From the NCBI GenBank assembly GCA_047967505.1, contig CM106541.1: a stretch of DNA of 64,000 bases. One strand, written 5' to 3'. Under the pieces are notes generated by a model. The model did no database searches. It saw only the letters and a list, made by a program, of their open reading frames with translations, and was not told the origin of the DNA. This document shows positions 1 through 10,945 of this stretch, piece by piece. The position numbers and the translations under genes are program-made. Origin of the DNA: Dipteris shenzhenensis. Its lineage: Eukaryota > Polypodiophyta > Polypodiopsida > Gleicheniales. Each line of letters opens with the position of its first letter. The stretch's first letter is position 1.

Positions 1-477
1 GTAGGCCTTCTCAAAGTCGAGAAGTAGGATGGCTAGGTGTGATCCACTGTGCTGAGCCCACTCCGCCGCCTCTGAGAAGGTGAAGACATTATCCAGGATA
101 CTGCGATCCTGGACAAAGCCTGTCTGAGTGTCATGAATGAGGTCTGGAAGTAGAGGCCGAACTCTGGCGCTGATCATCTTGGCAAGGATTTTGTAGGCAG
201 TGGTAAGGAGGGTGATCGGGCGCCACTGACGGATCTCCTGTCTATCTCATCCCTTCGGGATGAGGCAAATCAGTCCCGAGGAGAGGCTCTCTGGCATATA
301 ACCGCTGCTAAAAATCCTCTGAAGAGCTGCTAGGAGGGGCTGATGGATCTGATCCCAGAAGGAGGTGAAGAATACCCGGGATAGCCCATCCTCACCCGGG
401 CATTTCTGCCCGTCGATGGCCATCAAGGCCTCCAACATCTCATCCGTGGTGAACGGTGCCAACAACGTCGCCTTCAT
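1..477 (-). pseudogene. LINE reverse transcriptase fragment (LN0), running off the left edge
   Basis: On the minus strand this reads as the first part of a plant L1-type reverse transcriptase. A PGEDGLS block (the usual PGPDG motif) is followed by CLIPKG, one in-frame TGA, then QWRPITLL, KILAKMI, the GFVQDRSI block and LLLDFEKAY at the window edge, so the catalytic YADD box lies outside. Residue order and spacing match LINE ORF2 motifs 0 to 3. The single stop directly after LIPKG shows the copy is dead, but the frame is otherwise open. It belongs to a different LINE family from the copies at 16-45 kb; a 100-bp relative lies at 36530-36627. Confidence 0.85.
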
Positions 478-483
478 GCTGGG

Positions 484-1250
484 CTAGACCAGGGATGGAG
501 TGTGCCTCCACACCTCCTCACAGGAGCGTCGAGTGCGAGGGGCAAGCGGCTCCTGCTGGAAAAGGATCCTGTAGAAGTCGGTAGCCAACCCCAAGACCTC
601 ACTCGGATCCGTAACGATGTGCCCCTCCGCTATCCTAAGACTCCGAAGCTGATCACCTGCTGCTCTCTGGCCATGCGTCCTGAAGAACTCCCTGCACATC
701 CGGTCACCCTTCCGAGCCCAGAAGGAGAGAGAGGCGTGATAGGAAAACTCTCAACGGCGCTGGAGGGTCTCCTCAAGAAGGGCTCTGGCTCGAAGGGCCT
801 GGATCCGAAGCTCCTCCGAGCCCGGGGCTGCCTGCTGGAGTCGCTGAATGGAGGCGAGGTCCCTCTGAAGAGCTCTCTCTCTACCCCACCATTCCTGTCG
901 AACCTATAGGGCTGCGAGCTGGCAAATTTGGCTGGACTCCTACAAATCCTGCGCCACCGAATCAACCAAATCCATGCACTCGCCCCAATCTCTGTCCCAT
1001 AGACTGCATATACTGCTGCGCACGTCCACCCTCGAGAAAATGGAGTCGGGAATCCGGCATGAGCGGGGGGGAAGGGCCTGAACTGCCGAGTCTAATGATA
1101 AGAGCACAGGCGCATGGTCGGAAAGTGTCGTCCCTGGAACTATACCCGCCTGACCGCCTCTGCTGATGGCCCAATCACTAACATAAAATCTATCCAACCT
1201 CTCCAGGAGTCTACCTCCTTCCCTGCGGAAGCCCCACGAGAAGTCCAAGC
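484..1250 (-). pseudogene. LINE ORF2 endonuclease C-terminus and linker (LN0)
   Basis: The minus-strand segment 1248-940 contains a LDRFYVSDW block and a TLSDHAPVLL motif, the conserved SDH end of the exonuclease-endonuclease-phosphatase domain that nicks target DNA in LINEs. Segment 699-484 contains the linker between endonuclease and RT (CREFFRTHGQR, then a region ending about 10 residues before the RT part). The frame changes between 940 and 700, so at least one indel has broken the ORF. The N-terminal two thirds of the endonuclease are missing: near 1250-1290 the sequence passes directly into ORF1-like coding, which indicates an internal deletion. Confidence 0.75.
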
Positions 1251-1259
1251 TCCCGTGCT

Positions 1260-1700
1260 AACGCCGGAAGGACGGGTCTCTCCAACTGTCCCTACCTCCT
1301 GTCGCCGGAACCGAACATCAAAATCCGTTGCGCTGAATCCATGGTACCACGGGACTATCATGATAATCTTTCCATCCACCGACGTGGGGGAGCCAGCAAT
1401 CAGGTTGCTCGCAGCTTTCGCATTGGAGAGTTTGAGCCAGAAGATGCCCCTTCCCATAAGGGCCATCTCCTCAATATGGCCGTCCTCTAGCATGAGAGTG
1501 GACTGGAGCCAGTCCCTGATGGCTGATCTGGAGGGGGAATGTCCAATGACTCTGCCATAAACAGAGGTAAGGGCAAAGTTGTTGGCAACCTCCTGAACCC
1601 GAGATGATTGTTGCTCTGTCAGGATGACGTGGTAGGCATCTGGAGAGGGAGGGTCCGACTGGGCCTCCGGTTCCGGGCAGGGAGCCGCCATACCGCCACA
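1260..1700 (-). pseudogene. LINE ORF1 fragment with DUF4283-like domain (LN0)
   Basis: A likely start methionine (MAAPCPEPE) lies near 1692 on the minus strand. It is followed by about 100 residues resembling the DUF4283 domain typical of plant LINE ORF1 proteins: VYGRVIGHSPS, then MGRGIFWLKL and IIMIVPWYHGF. The ORF1 protein binds element RNA. The usual zinc knuckle is absent because the reading frame runs after about residue 130 into endonuclease sequence in the wrong frame. ORF1 C-terminus and endonuclease N-terminus have therefore been deleted together. The upstream in-frame extension (to 2444) is proline/serine-rich low complexity and I do not count it as protein. Confidence 0.7.
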
Positions 1701-1719
1701 ACAAACTGCGAGGCTTCCA

Positions 1720-2490
1720 ATGAAGAAGAGGCTGCCACCCAGAAAAAGGGGGATAGATGCGGGAGGGTGGAGCCTGGGTGTGAAGAAGACGGGTGCGGAG
1801 GCGAAAAGTGGGAAGGATGGAGGGCGGAGGGTGGAGGAAGCGGGACGGGAGGCCGGGAAGCGGAGGTGGCGCGGGATGGAGGAGTGAGGACGGAGAGCAG
1901 GTGAGGTGAGGAGGCGGGAGCGGGAGCGGGGGAGAGGCGGAGCGGGGCGGGAGGGCGGGAGGGGGGCGGGAGGGGGGCGGGGTGGAAGGGCGGGGCGGAA
2001 GGGACGGGGTGGAGCGAAAGGGCGGGGGGGCGGGGGCGGAAGGGCGGGGTGGAAAGGGCGGGGGTGGAGCGGAAGGGCGGAGGGGCGGGAGGGGGCGGGG
2101 GCGGTGTGGCGAGGGGCGGAGGGGGGGGCGAAACAGGGGGACAGGGGAGGAGCGGAGTGGGCGGCGGGGAGGGTGGAGCGGGGGAGCGAGGGGTGTGAGA
2201 CGGAGCGGCGAGGGGGGAGGGCGGTGTGAGGCGGGGGTGAGGCGGAGGTGCGAGGGGGTGAGGGCGGAGAGGCAGCGGCGAGGGGGTGAGGCGGAGGTGC
2301 GAGGGGGTGGGGCGGAGGTGCGAGGGGGTGAGGGCGGAGAGGCAGGGAGTGAAGCGGGGGTGAGGCGGAGGTGCGAAGGGGGCGCGACGGCAGTGGCGGG
2401 TGAGGGGGGGTGAGGGCGGAGAGGCAGGGGGTGGGGGTGGTCAAGGCAAGGAGGAGCTAAGGGAGGTAGAGGTGCGGGAGGGGAGGGGGA
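1720..2490. repeat. GC-rich, G-skewed region with minisatellite
   Basis: The plus strand is almost pure G with some C and A, and contrasts sharply with the AT-rich surroundings. From about 2225 to 2440 an imperfect unit of roughly 20-25 bp recurs (variants of GGCGGAGGTGCGAGGGGGTG). The region lies directly upstream of LN0 ORF1 in LN0 orientation, so it may be its 5'-UTR/promoter. Many runs of three or more G could form G-quadruplexes. Long open frames on both strands here are low-complexity artefacts. Confidence 0.8.
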
Positions 2491-2565
2491 GGCTCGCAGG
2501 AGCTCAACTCATTGCGAAAAACTCATTCAGATTGTATAAGATATAAAATTTTCACATTACTAGTG
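2491..2565. other. Junction between LN0 and Ty3-A
   Basis: About 75 bp of AT-rich sequence separate the GC-rich LN0 leader from Ty3-A integrase coding. The integrase of Ty3-A stops matching its Ty3-B counterpart at about 2600, where Ty3-B continues at 8028. The 3' third of Ty3-A integrase and its 3' LTR are missing here. No LTR end or target duplication is visible. Confidence 0.6.
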
Positions 2566-4740
2566 TCAATGCCTTGTGACACTGCTACCACTTTCCTCTA
2601 AAGTCTGGTTGACTCTCTCCGTCTGACCATCCGTCTCAGGATGATCCCCACTACTCATTCCCAACTCAGTCCTCAGTGTCTCAAATACCGCTGTCCAAAA
2701 ATGACCGGTAAATCTAACATCTCTGTCTGACACTATGGATCTAGGCAATCCATGCAGATGAAATATATGTCTAATGAACAAATCCGCCACTTGCGGGGCA
2801 CTAACAGACTCTCTAGTCGGAATGAAGTGAGCCATCTTGGTTAGACGATCAACCACCACAAGGATAGAATTATACCCTGCTTGTGTTGCAGGTAGCCCTA
2901 CAATAAAGTCCATGGAAATGCTCTCCCACTTACTTAGTGGTATTTCCAAGGGCTGTAAAAGTCCGGGTGGCTTCACCCGCTCGGCCTTACTTACCTGACA
3001 CGAGAAACACCGTGTCACATATTCATGAATATGTTTTTTCATCTTTGGCCAAAAGAAATCTCGCTTCACGAGATCATATGTCTTCTCGACACCTGGATGT
3101 CCCGCACACGGGCTATCATGGCATTGTCGAATGACTCTCTGTCTGAGATCATTCTGACCAGGTACTACAACCTTGCCATTTCTAACTAGCATACCATCCC
3201 TTATGGTATATCTTGCATAAGTTTGGCCTTTTCTGGATGCCAGGACATCCTTTTCACTTTCCCCGGGTTTTAACACATGAGCTTTAGGCCATAAGCTCTG
3301 GACAAACTCGTCCACTTTTTGAGTTTCTCTTATCTCGGTCATTAGAGCACTCTCTAATACCGTGAAACTCAGGGTATGCATAATGCGAGAGAACGCATCA
3401 GCCACCTTATTATCTTTTCCTCTTTGGTACCGAATCGTCAAATTAAACTCCTGCATGAGCTCTGTCCACCTAGCTTGGCGGCCCCTCAAGTCAGGCTGTT
3501 TACAAAAATGTTTCAGAATATCATGATCCACATCCACATAAAACTCTGAACCATACAAATAATGTCTCCATGTTTTCAAAGCATGGATAACAGCATACAA
3601 CTCCAATTCATGAGTTGGCCAATTCCTTTGAGAGGGAGAAAGCTTCTTGCTTTCAAAGGCTACTGGCCTTCCCTCTTGAAGGAGGACTGCTCCTACCGCA
3701 ATGCCACTTGCATCGGTTTCTAGGAACAACGGTTTCTGGGGATCAACTATTTTTAACACCGGTCCTGAGACCACAGCTTGTTTTATGGTGTTAAAACTTT
3801 CCTGTTGATTCTGTCCCCAAATAAAAGGTACTTTATCTGAGGTCAGATCAGTCAATGGCGATACTATTCCGGAATATCCTTTGATATGCCTTCTATAAAA
3901 CTGGACAAATCCCAAGAATGATCGCAACGCGGTCAGACTCTGAGGGATTGGCCAAGTTAGTATCGCAGCCACTTTCTTCGGATCCATTTCTACCCCCTGT
4001 GGAGTAATTATGAACCCTAAATATTCAAGCCTAACCATACACAGTATAGTTTTCTTTTTATTTGCATAGAGACTGGCTTAACTCAAAGTACTGAACACTA
4101 CTCTTAAGTGTTTACGATGCTCAGTAATACTTTTACTGAATATCAGGATATCGTCAATGAAATGTACTACGAACTTTCTGATATACGGACGCAGTAAATC
4201 GTTCATAAGCATGACGAAGGTCGCTGAAGCATTGATAAGTCCAAAGGGCATTACCAAAAACTCATAATGACCAAACCTGCTTCTGAAAGCGGTTTTATGC
4301 ACATCCTCGGCTCTAATCCGGATTTGATGCTAGCTGCACTTAAGATCTATTTTGCTAAAAATCACGGCTCCATGTAATGCATCTAGCAAATCATCAATCC
4401 GAGCCATCGGATACCTGTGCTTAACAGTGATATTATTCAATGCTCTGTAATCTATACAGAGGCGAAACATATCATCCTTTTTCCTCTTTAATATCACTGG
4501 TGAAGGAAAAGGTGAGAAACTTGGTTGAATCTGCCCCAACTTGAGGTATTCTTCCAGTTGTCTACGCACCTCCGCCTCTTCAGCAAAACTCATTCTATAG
4601 GGAGGTCTATTTACAGGTTTTGCCCCCGGGATCAGTTCAATCTTATGCTGAACTTTCCGCTCTGGAGGTAACCCATAAGGTAGTTCATCCCTAAAACATT
4701 CAGAGAACTCCTCTGTTATAAGATTAGCCAGCTTGGCCAT
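2566..4740 (-). pseudogene. Ty3-A pol: RT, RNase H and integrase (partial)
   Basis: Minus-strand reading gives the RT N-terminus ([26 protein letters not shown]), then [10 protein letters not shown] as the catalytic FxDD box and YLGFIIT. RNase H follows (LETDASGIAVGAVL, with ELELYAVI). Integrase has the HHCC zinc region (HDSPCAGHPGVEKT, then CFSCQ) and the catalytic core (SMDFIVGLP, SDRDVRF, TDGQTERVNQ). Two in-frame stops interrupt it: TAG at 4332-4330 in place of the Y of KCGYHQI, and TAA at 4080-4078. Translation would end before the catalytic aspartates. The sequence leaves the family consensus just after the integrase glutamate region. Confidence 0.9.
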
Positions 4741-6569
4741 CTCACCTCTTTGCGTAACATCAGTGCTAGCGAAGAATCATCCACCGGCTCTACCGATGCT
4801 GTGCAAAGGAATAAAAACTCTACTTGAGCCTTTCTGATTTCCATCGCGGAAACCAACGGTCCCTGACGTATATCTTTTTCACCTCGCAAGACATAAAGCA
4901 CATCATTCATCTTGAATTGATATACGTGCTTTTTCGAATCAATGGCTGGATTCTTCCTAGAATGCCACGCCATTCCCAGGGCTATATCTACATGAGCAAG
5001 CTTGGTCATTTCAAAATCAAGCTTCTCAACATAGTCCTGAATCCGAAGCTCCAACTGGGTAACCCTTTGGTCCCATACTTCAGTTGAACTTCCATCTGCC
5101 ATCTTGACTGTATACGCATAGTCAGATGGACTTGTTTTTAATTTCAGCCTCTTCACGAGCTTGGAGTTAATCACATTGTGAGTTGACGCCGAGTCAAACA
5201 ACACAATGACATCATGACTGGCCACTTGCCCTTTCATTTTAATTAACTCCGTATCATTGAAGGTTGTATACCCCGTTGCTGCGGGCTTAGATAGGATGTT
5301 ATCAGGTGCACTCGTCACTAACTTAGCAACAGATACACATAACAAACAAGGTACTAACCTCTGAGAAGGTCCCGCCAGTTGCATCTGCATATGTTCCGCA
5401 TTGGGACTCTCCTGCATTTCTACGTCGCATTCAGATATTATCATATTAGCCGTGCGACGGTCTTTATTCAGTGGACAATCCTTCCACTGATGTCGCTGAA
5501 GGCAGCTGAAGCACAATCCTTCTTTTCTAGCTTTCTCTTTTTGTTCAGGGGTCAACGAGGAGTTTGACCAAGCCCGGGCTGCCATTGGAGTTATTTTCCT
5601 TTTCACCCCAACGGTGGTACTTGTTTTTACTGGTCCCTCAACCGGCTTCACCTGCTTGGTTTGGCCACTTGGCTGCGAGACACTTGTCTTTGAAACACAT
5701 TTCCTCGGAAATCCCCCTTTTTTCGGGTACTCATACTGAGTCCCTGCCTGCACAAATCCACCAGATCTGCCTCTAGCATCCTCATAGTTCAGGGCTACTG
5801 CGATAGATTCATCTAATGTAGTCACATACTTAGCCCGAACTTCCATTTTGATCTTGTCGTTCAGTCCATAGATATAGTCTTTTAACTGAACCGACATAGG
5901 GAGAGGGTCTGTTATTTTCATGACACATTCCCTGAATTTGTCAGTGTACTCTGCCACTGACAGACTCCTCTGACGAAGATTTCTATAAGCATCCCAAGCT
6001 CGGGATTCTTCATCAAGTGGAAGAAAGTGTTTCTTAAATTCAGCTTTAAACCCTTCCCAGGTGGTTGGAGCAACTTGATCCTTCTGTTGCTTTATCCACC
6101 ATCTGTCCACTGCCTCAATAAACAGGTGTGTGGCCTCGCGGATTTTCTTTAGATCGGATCTAATTTCACAAATGGCGAAGGCTTCTTCCCACTTGTGTAA
6201 CCAAACCTCGATCACATCAGAGCTGCGCTTGTTCATCTGACCAGCGTACTTCTCCGGTCTATAATTAGCGATATTAGGCACTTTGACCCTTGCGCGCTCT
6301 AAGGAATGTATACTGGTGGGCTCTGGCTCTGCTAGAGCTTTGCCGTTATCAATTCTAGACGGTCTAGCCGACAAGGCCTGCACCATCTCCCTGATCTCAT
6401 TTTGACCAGCATTCACTTGAAGCTGCTGGTTCATAATCTGCTATAAAGCATCCTCTAATATTGAAATCCTACCAATCAAAGTAGGTGCTGCATGATGTGA
6501 CCTCTGTTGTGTAGACTACACTCTAGACTCACTAGGATTCACCCTAGAATCTTGTCCTTCTGCCTCCAT
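4716..6569 (-). pseudogene. Ty3-A gag-protease
   Basis: The start codon inferred from Ty3-B is at 6569 (MEAEGQDSR). Two nonsense codons follow, TAG at 6518-6516 and TAG at 6443-6441; both are CAG in Ty3-B. Downstream the frame is open for 572 residues. It contains a gag capsid region (KWEEAFAICE, WWIKQQKDQV, FLPLDEESRAWDAYRNLRQ), a zinc knuckle of the CX2CX3HX4C type (CFSCLQRHQWKDC), and a pepsin-like protease with [12 protein letters not shown] (DSA in place of the usual DTG/DSG). A 1-bp deletion near 4765 shifts the frame before RT. Confidence 0.88.
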
Positions 6570-6809
6570 AGTTTCAAAAGGGAAAATAGTTTTTTTTTTT
6601 TTTTGGGTTGTTGTTGTGGTGGATTTCCCTTTTTTTATACAGAAAAGATAAACGACAATCCCTGTTGTATAGAACGAATCAACTGCAACTCAGAATTTTT
6701 TTATAAAAGAGGAAAAAATGCTCCCTGGAATCTCCACTCAATCCGAGTCCATACGCTCCTCTTTCTCAGACGTACAGTCTCCCTTCGAAGTCCATTCCAA
6801 ATAGGCTGT
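6570..6809 (-). other. Ty3-A leader, gag-proximal part
   Basis: This is non-coding leader between gag and the Ty3-B insertion point. It includes a poly-A/T run on either strand (6590-6604) and matches the Ty3-B leader (13735-13935) up to CGCTCCT at 6754-6760. Beyond that, Ty3-A carries about 320 bp absent from Ty3-B, ending at a second CGCTCCT (14926-14932) on the other side of the insertion. Confidence 0.75.
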
Positions 6810-6814
6810 GCAGG
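6810..6814. repeat. Ty3-B target site duplication, left copy (GCAGG)
   Basis: GCAGG directly abuts the TGTCAA end of the Ty3-B 3' LTR and matches the five bases directly after the 5' LTR at 14662-14666. Five base pairs is the usual duplication for Ty3/gypsy integrases. Confidence 0.85.
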
Positions 6815-7287
6815 TGTCAATGACTTTCACTCTTGGCTTCTCTTCTTTACTCTTCCTAAGTTAAATCAATCACGGGCAATGGCATATCGATTGTTCCACC
6901 CAGCCAAACTCTCGTGGATAGCAGATCATCAGATTCCTACGTTCCTTCTTTATTTTCATGCTTATCCATGAGACCCTCAATTCCCTAGATAGTTCTCCTT
7001 GCCAAATGTCATTAATTTAGCCTCTCCACTTGGTGTACCATTTTTTTACCCCTCTCTTGGGGCACTTTAAAACCCACTTGCCCCTTGGCATTATTGCATA
7101 TTTAGATGCACCTAGGCCTTAGCACTCAGAACTACCTAGTCAATGCCATTCCACCTCACCTAGGACTTGGCAGTTACTTCTCTTGACCATTTCAATTATG
7201 CACATTAACTATTACAAAAGTTGGTCATCTAAGAGAAAATGCCCACCGATCTATCCGAGGTCATGCTATCTCGGCTAGAGCATAACA
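6815..7287 (-). repeat. Ty3-B 3' LTR (473 bp)
   Basis: It runs from TGTTATGC (minus strand, at 7287) to ...GACA (6815) and so has TG...CA ends. It pairs with 14187-14661; by eye I count about nine substitutions and two single-base gaps, roughly 2% divergence, which points to a fairly young insertion. The polypurine tract lies immediately upstream in element orientation (7301-7288), which proves it is the 3' LTR of Ty3-B rather than the 5' LTR of Ty3-A. Confidence 0.9.
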
Positions 7288-7301
7288 TTCCTTCCCTCTT
7301 C
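7288..7301 (-). promoter_or_regulatory. Ty3-B polypurine tract
   Basis: On the minus strand this reads GAAGAGGGAAGGAA directly followed by the LTR start TGTTATG. It overlaps the pol stop codon (7302-7300). Polypurine tracts prime plus-strand DNA synthesis in LTR retrotransposons. Confidence 0.88.
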
Positions 7302-8013
7302 AAGCATCAGCGTCCTCGATGATGAAATCTGGGAACACTCTCCGTAACTGGTATACGGATTCCCAGGTAGCTTCCGATAGAGGCTGACCATACCATGCAA
7401 CCAACACCGTGGGTATCTTCCGATTTCGTATTTGCATTGTTCTTCGGTCCAGGATTCTCGTTGGTTTGCGCCTTGCAATATCCTCTATCTCCTGAAACAA
7501 AACCACACCTTCGATTAGTGAGTCCCATGTATGCAAAATTTTCTTTAAGCGCGAAACATGAGAAACCGGGTGCACCTTACACCCTTGTGGCAATTCCAAT
7601 TTATAGGCTACACTGCCTATTCTCTTTAGAATTAACCACGGCCCACAGTATCGAGGTGATAACTTAGCACACTCTCCTGAAGTCAACGACTTCGAGTGCG
7701 AAGGAACTCTGAGAAAAACTTTTTCTCCTTCTTCAAATACTCTTATAGACCGATTTTCATCCGCATACACCTTGGCTCTATCCATAGCCTGGCGGATATT
7801 AGCTCTCGCAAGTGCTAGCATCTCCCGCATCTGAACTACAAAGTTCGCGGCACTAGGCACTTTTTGAGGTACTCCAACTATAGTTGGATTGGCTGGTCTA
7901 TAACCATAGTTCAGTTCAAATGGACTGAACCCGGTAGAGGAATGTTTCCTATCATTGTAGGCCAACTCCAACAATGGCAACCACTTGTCCCATGTATGTT
8001 GCCTCAATGACAC
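7300..8013 (-). pseudogene. Ty3-B integrase C-terminus with chromodomain-like module
   Basis: The 237-residue open segment begins with the end of the integrase core (LPLLELAYNDRKHSS, the usual AYN motif and GFSPFELNYG). It continues through the GPWLILKRIG/VAYKLELP module and ends with a chromodomain-like stretch: PTRILDRR, then VLVAWYGQP, EATWES and VFPDF. Chromodomains at this position define the chromovirus branch and are thought to direct integration to marked chromatin. The stop codon touches the polypurine tract, so this is the natural C-terminus. It is separated from the upstream integrase by a +2 shift near 8077. Confidence 0.88.
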
Positions 8014-8033
8014 ATATGCCCTCAGCGTATCCT

Positions 8034-9293
8034 CTAAAGTCTGGTTGACTCTCTCCGTCTGACCATCCGTCTCAGGATGAGATCCCCACTACTCATTCCC
8101 AACTCAGTCCTTAGTGTCTCAAATACCGCTGTCCAAAAATGACCGGTAAATCTAACATCTCTGTCTGACACTATGCATCTCGGCAATCCATGCAGACAAA
8201 ATATATGTCTAATAAACAAATCCGCCACTTGCGGGGCACTAACAGACTCTCTAGTTGGAATGAAGTGAGCCATCTTGGTTAGACGATCAACCACCACAAG
8301 GATAGAATTATACCCTCCTTGTGTTGCAGATAGCCCTACAATATAGTCCATGGAAATGCTCTCCCACTTACTTAGTGATATTTCCAAGGGCTGTAAAAGT
8401 CCGGGTGGCTTCACCCGCTCGGCCTTACTTACCTGATACGAGAAACACCGTGTCACATATTCATGAATATGCTTTTTCATCTTTGGCCAAAAGAAATCTT
8501 GCTTCACGAGATCATATGTCTTCTCGACACCTAGATGTCCCGCACACGGGCTATCATGGCATTGTCGAATGACTCTCTGCCTGAGATCATTCTGACCAGG
8601 TACTACAACCTTGCCATTTCTAACTAGCATACCATCCCTTATGGTATATCTTGCATAAGTTTGGCCTTTTCTGGATCCCAGGTCATCCTTTTCATTTTCC
8701 CCGGGTTTTAACACATGAGCCTTAGGCCATAAGCTCTGGACAAACTCGTCCACCTTTTGAGTTTCTCTAATCTCGGTCATTAGAGCACTCTCTAATACTG
8801 TGAAACTCAGGTTGTGCATAATGCAAGACAACGCATCAGCCACCTTAGTATCTTTTCCTCTTCGGTACCGAATCGTTAAATTAAACTCCTGCATGAGCTC
8901 TGCCCACCTAGCTTGGTGACCCCTCAAGTCAGGTTGTTTACAAAAATGTTTCAGAGTATCATGATCTACATCCACATAAAACTCTGAACCATACAGATAA
9001 TGCCTCCATGTTTTCAAAGCATGGATAGCAACATACAACTCCAATTCATGAGTTGGCCAATTCCTTTGAGAGGGAGAAAGCTTCTTGCTTTCAAAGGCTA
9101 CTGGCCTTCCCTTTTGAAGGAGAACTGCTCCTACCGCAATGCCACTTGCATCGATTTCTAGGAACAACGGTTTCTGGGGATCAACTATTTTTAACACCGG
9201 TCCTGTGACCACAGCTTGTTTTACGGTGTTAAAACTTTCTTGTTGATTCTGTCTCCAAATAAAAGGTACTTTATCTGAGCTCAGATCAGTCAA
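8034..9293 (-). pseudogene. Ty3-B RNase H and integrase core
   Basis: The reading frame is open for 419 residues. RNase H has LEIDASGIAVGAVL (the first acidic residue lies in IDAS), KKLSPSQRNWPTHELELY and YVDVDHDTLK. Integrase has the zinc-binding HDSPCAGHLGVEKT, with CFSYQ where Ty3-A has CFSCQ, so one zinc ligand is lost. The core has SMDYIVGL and SDRDVRF. A 2-bp insertion at about 8077 puts the end out of frame (SGDLILRRM instead of the normal TDGQTERVNQ region). It overlaps functionally with the chromodomain segment at 7300-8013. Confidence 0.88.
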
Positions 9294-10894
9294 TGGCGAT
9301 ACTATTCCGGAATATCCTTTGATATGCCTTCTATAAAACTAGACAAATCCCAAGAATGATCGCAAACACGGTCAGACTCTGAGGGATTCGCCAAGTTAGT
9401 ATCGCAGCCACTTTCTTCGGATCCATTTCTACCCCCTGTGGAGTAATTATGAACCCTAAATATTCAAGCCTAACCATACACAGTATAGTTTTCTTTTTAT
9501 TTGCATAGAGACTGGCTTAACTCAAAGTACTGAACACTACTCTTAAGTGTTCACGATGCTCAGTAACACTTTTACTGAATATCAAGATATCGTCAATGAA
9601 ATGTACTACGAACTTTCCGATATACGGACATAGTAAATCGTTCATAAGCATGACGAAGGTCGCTGGAGCATTGGTAAGTCCAAAGGCATTACCAAAAACT
9701 CATAATGACCAAACCTGCTTCTGAAAGCGGTTTTATGCACATCCTTGGCTCTAATCCGGATTTGATGGTAGCCGCACTTAAGATCTATCTTGCTGAAAAT
9801 CACGGCTCCATGTAATGCATCTAGCAAATCATCAATCCGAGCCATCAGATACCTGTGCTTACCAGTGATATTATTCAATGCTCTGTAATCTATACAGAGG
9901 CGAAACGTATCATCCTTTTTCCTCTTTAATATCACTGGCGAAGCAAAAGGTGAGAAACTTGGTTGAATCTGTCCCAGCTTGAGGTATTCTTCCAGTTGTC
10001 TACGCACCTCCGCCTCTTCAGCAAAACTCATTCTATAGGGAGGTCTATTTACAGGTTTTGCCCCCGGGATCAGTTCAATCTTATGTTGAACTTTCCGCTC
10101 TGGAGGTAACCCATAAGGTAGTTCATCCCTAAAACATTCAGAGAACTCCTCTGTTATAAGATCAGCCAGCCTGGCCATCTCACCACTTTGCGTAACATCA
10201 GTGCTAGCCGAAGAATCATCCACCGGCTCTACCGATGCTGTGCAAAGGAATAAAAACTCTACTTGAACCTTTTTGATTTCCATCGCGGAAACCAACGGTC
10301 CCTGAGGTATATCTTTTTCACCTCGCAAGACATAAAGCACATCATTAATCTTGAATTGATATACGTGCTTTTTCCAATCAATGGCTGGATTCTTCCTAGA
10401 ATGCCACGCCATTCCCAGGGCTACATCTGCATGAGCAAGCTTGGTCATTTCAAAATCAAGCTTCTTAGCATAGTCCTGAGAATCCGAAGCTCCAACTGGG
10501 TAACCCTTTGGTCCCATACTTCAGTTGAACTTCCATCTGCCATCCTGACTGTATACGCATAGTTAGATGGACTTGTTTTTAATTTCAGCCTCTTCACGAG
10601 CTTGGAGTAAATCACATTGTGAGTTGACGCCGAGTCAAACAACACAATGACATCATGACTGGCCACTTGCCCTTTCATTTTAATTAACTCCGTATCATTG
10701 AAGGCTGTATACCCCGTTGCTGCGGGCTTAGATAGGATGTTATCAGGTGCACTCGTCACTAACTTAGCAACAGATACCCATAACAAACAAGGTGCTAACC
10801 TCTGAGAAGGTCCCGCCAGTTGCATCTGCATATGTTCCGCATTGGGACTCTCCTGCATTTCTACGTCGCATTCAGATATTATCATATTAGCCGT
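9212..10894 (-). pseudogene. Ty3-B protease-RT, duplicated copy 2
   Basis: This segment starts in the gag zinc-knuckle region (MIISECDVEMQ), passes through protease ([12 protein letters not shown]) and RT ([27 protein letters not shown]), and ends at the RNase H boundary. It duplicates 10946-12629. The KCGYHQI tyrosine is intact here, unlike in copy 1 and Ty3-A. It has a 2-bp insertion near 10480, a 1-bp deletion near 9690 that destroys LVMPFGL, extra bases near 9365, and the family-wide TAA at 9519-9517. It joins the following RNase H-integrase in the natural order. Confidence 0.85.
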
Positions 10895-10945
10895 CGCTTC
10901 ACCTGCTTGGTTTGGCCATTTTAATTAACTCCATATCATTGAAGC
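10895..10945. other. Patchwork filler at the Ty3-B duplication junction
   Basis: This 51-bp stretch is built from two displaced pieces of the same element. Bases 10896-10918 match gag at about 12820-12842. Bases 10917-10944 match protease at about 12411-12438 (one mismatch). The pieces overlap by a 2-bp CA microhomology. RNase H sequence begins at 10946. Such mosaic filler is characteristic of repeated template switching. Confidence 0.85.

Noticed and set aside
1906-2413. Long Gly/Arg-rich frames on the plus strand and a Pro-rich frame on the minus strand
   Set aside because: They arise from the G-rich minisatellite; there is no domain and both strands are open because of composition.
6815-7287. 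Interpretation as the 5' LTR of Ty3-A
   Set aside because: It lacks a primer site on the gag side, has the Ty3-B polypurine tract on the other side, and shares the GCAGG duplication with 14662-14666.
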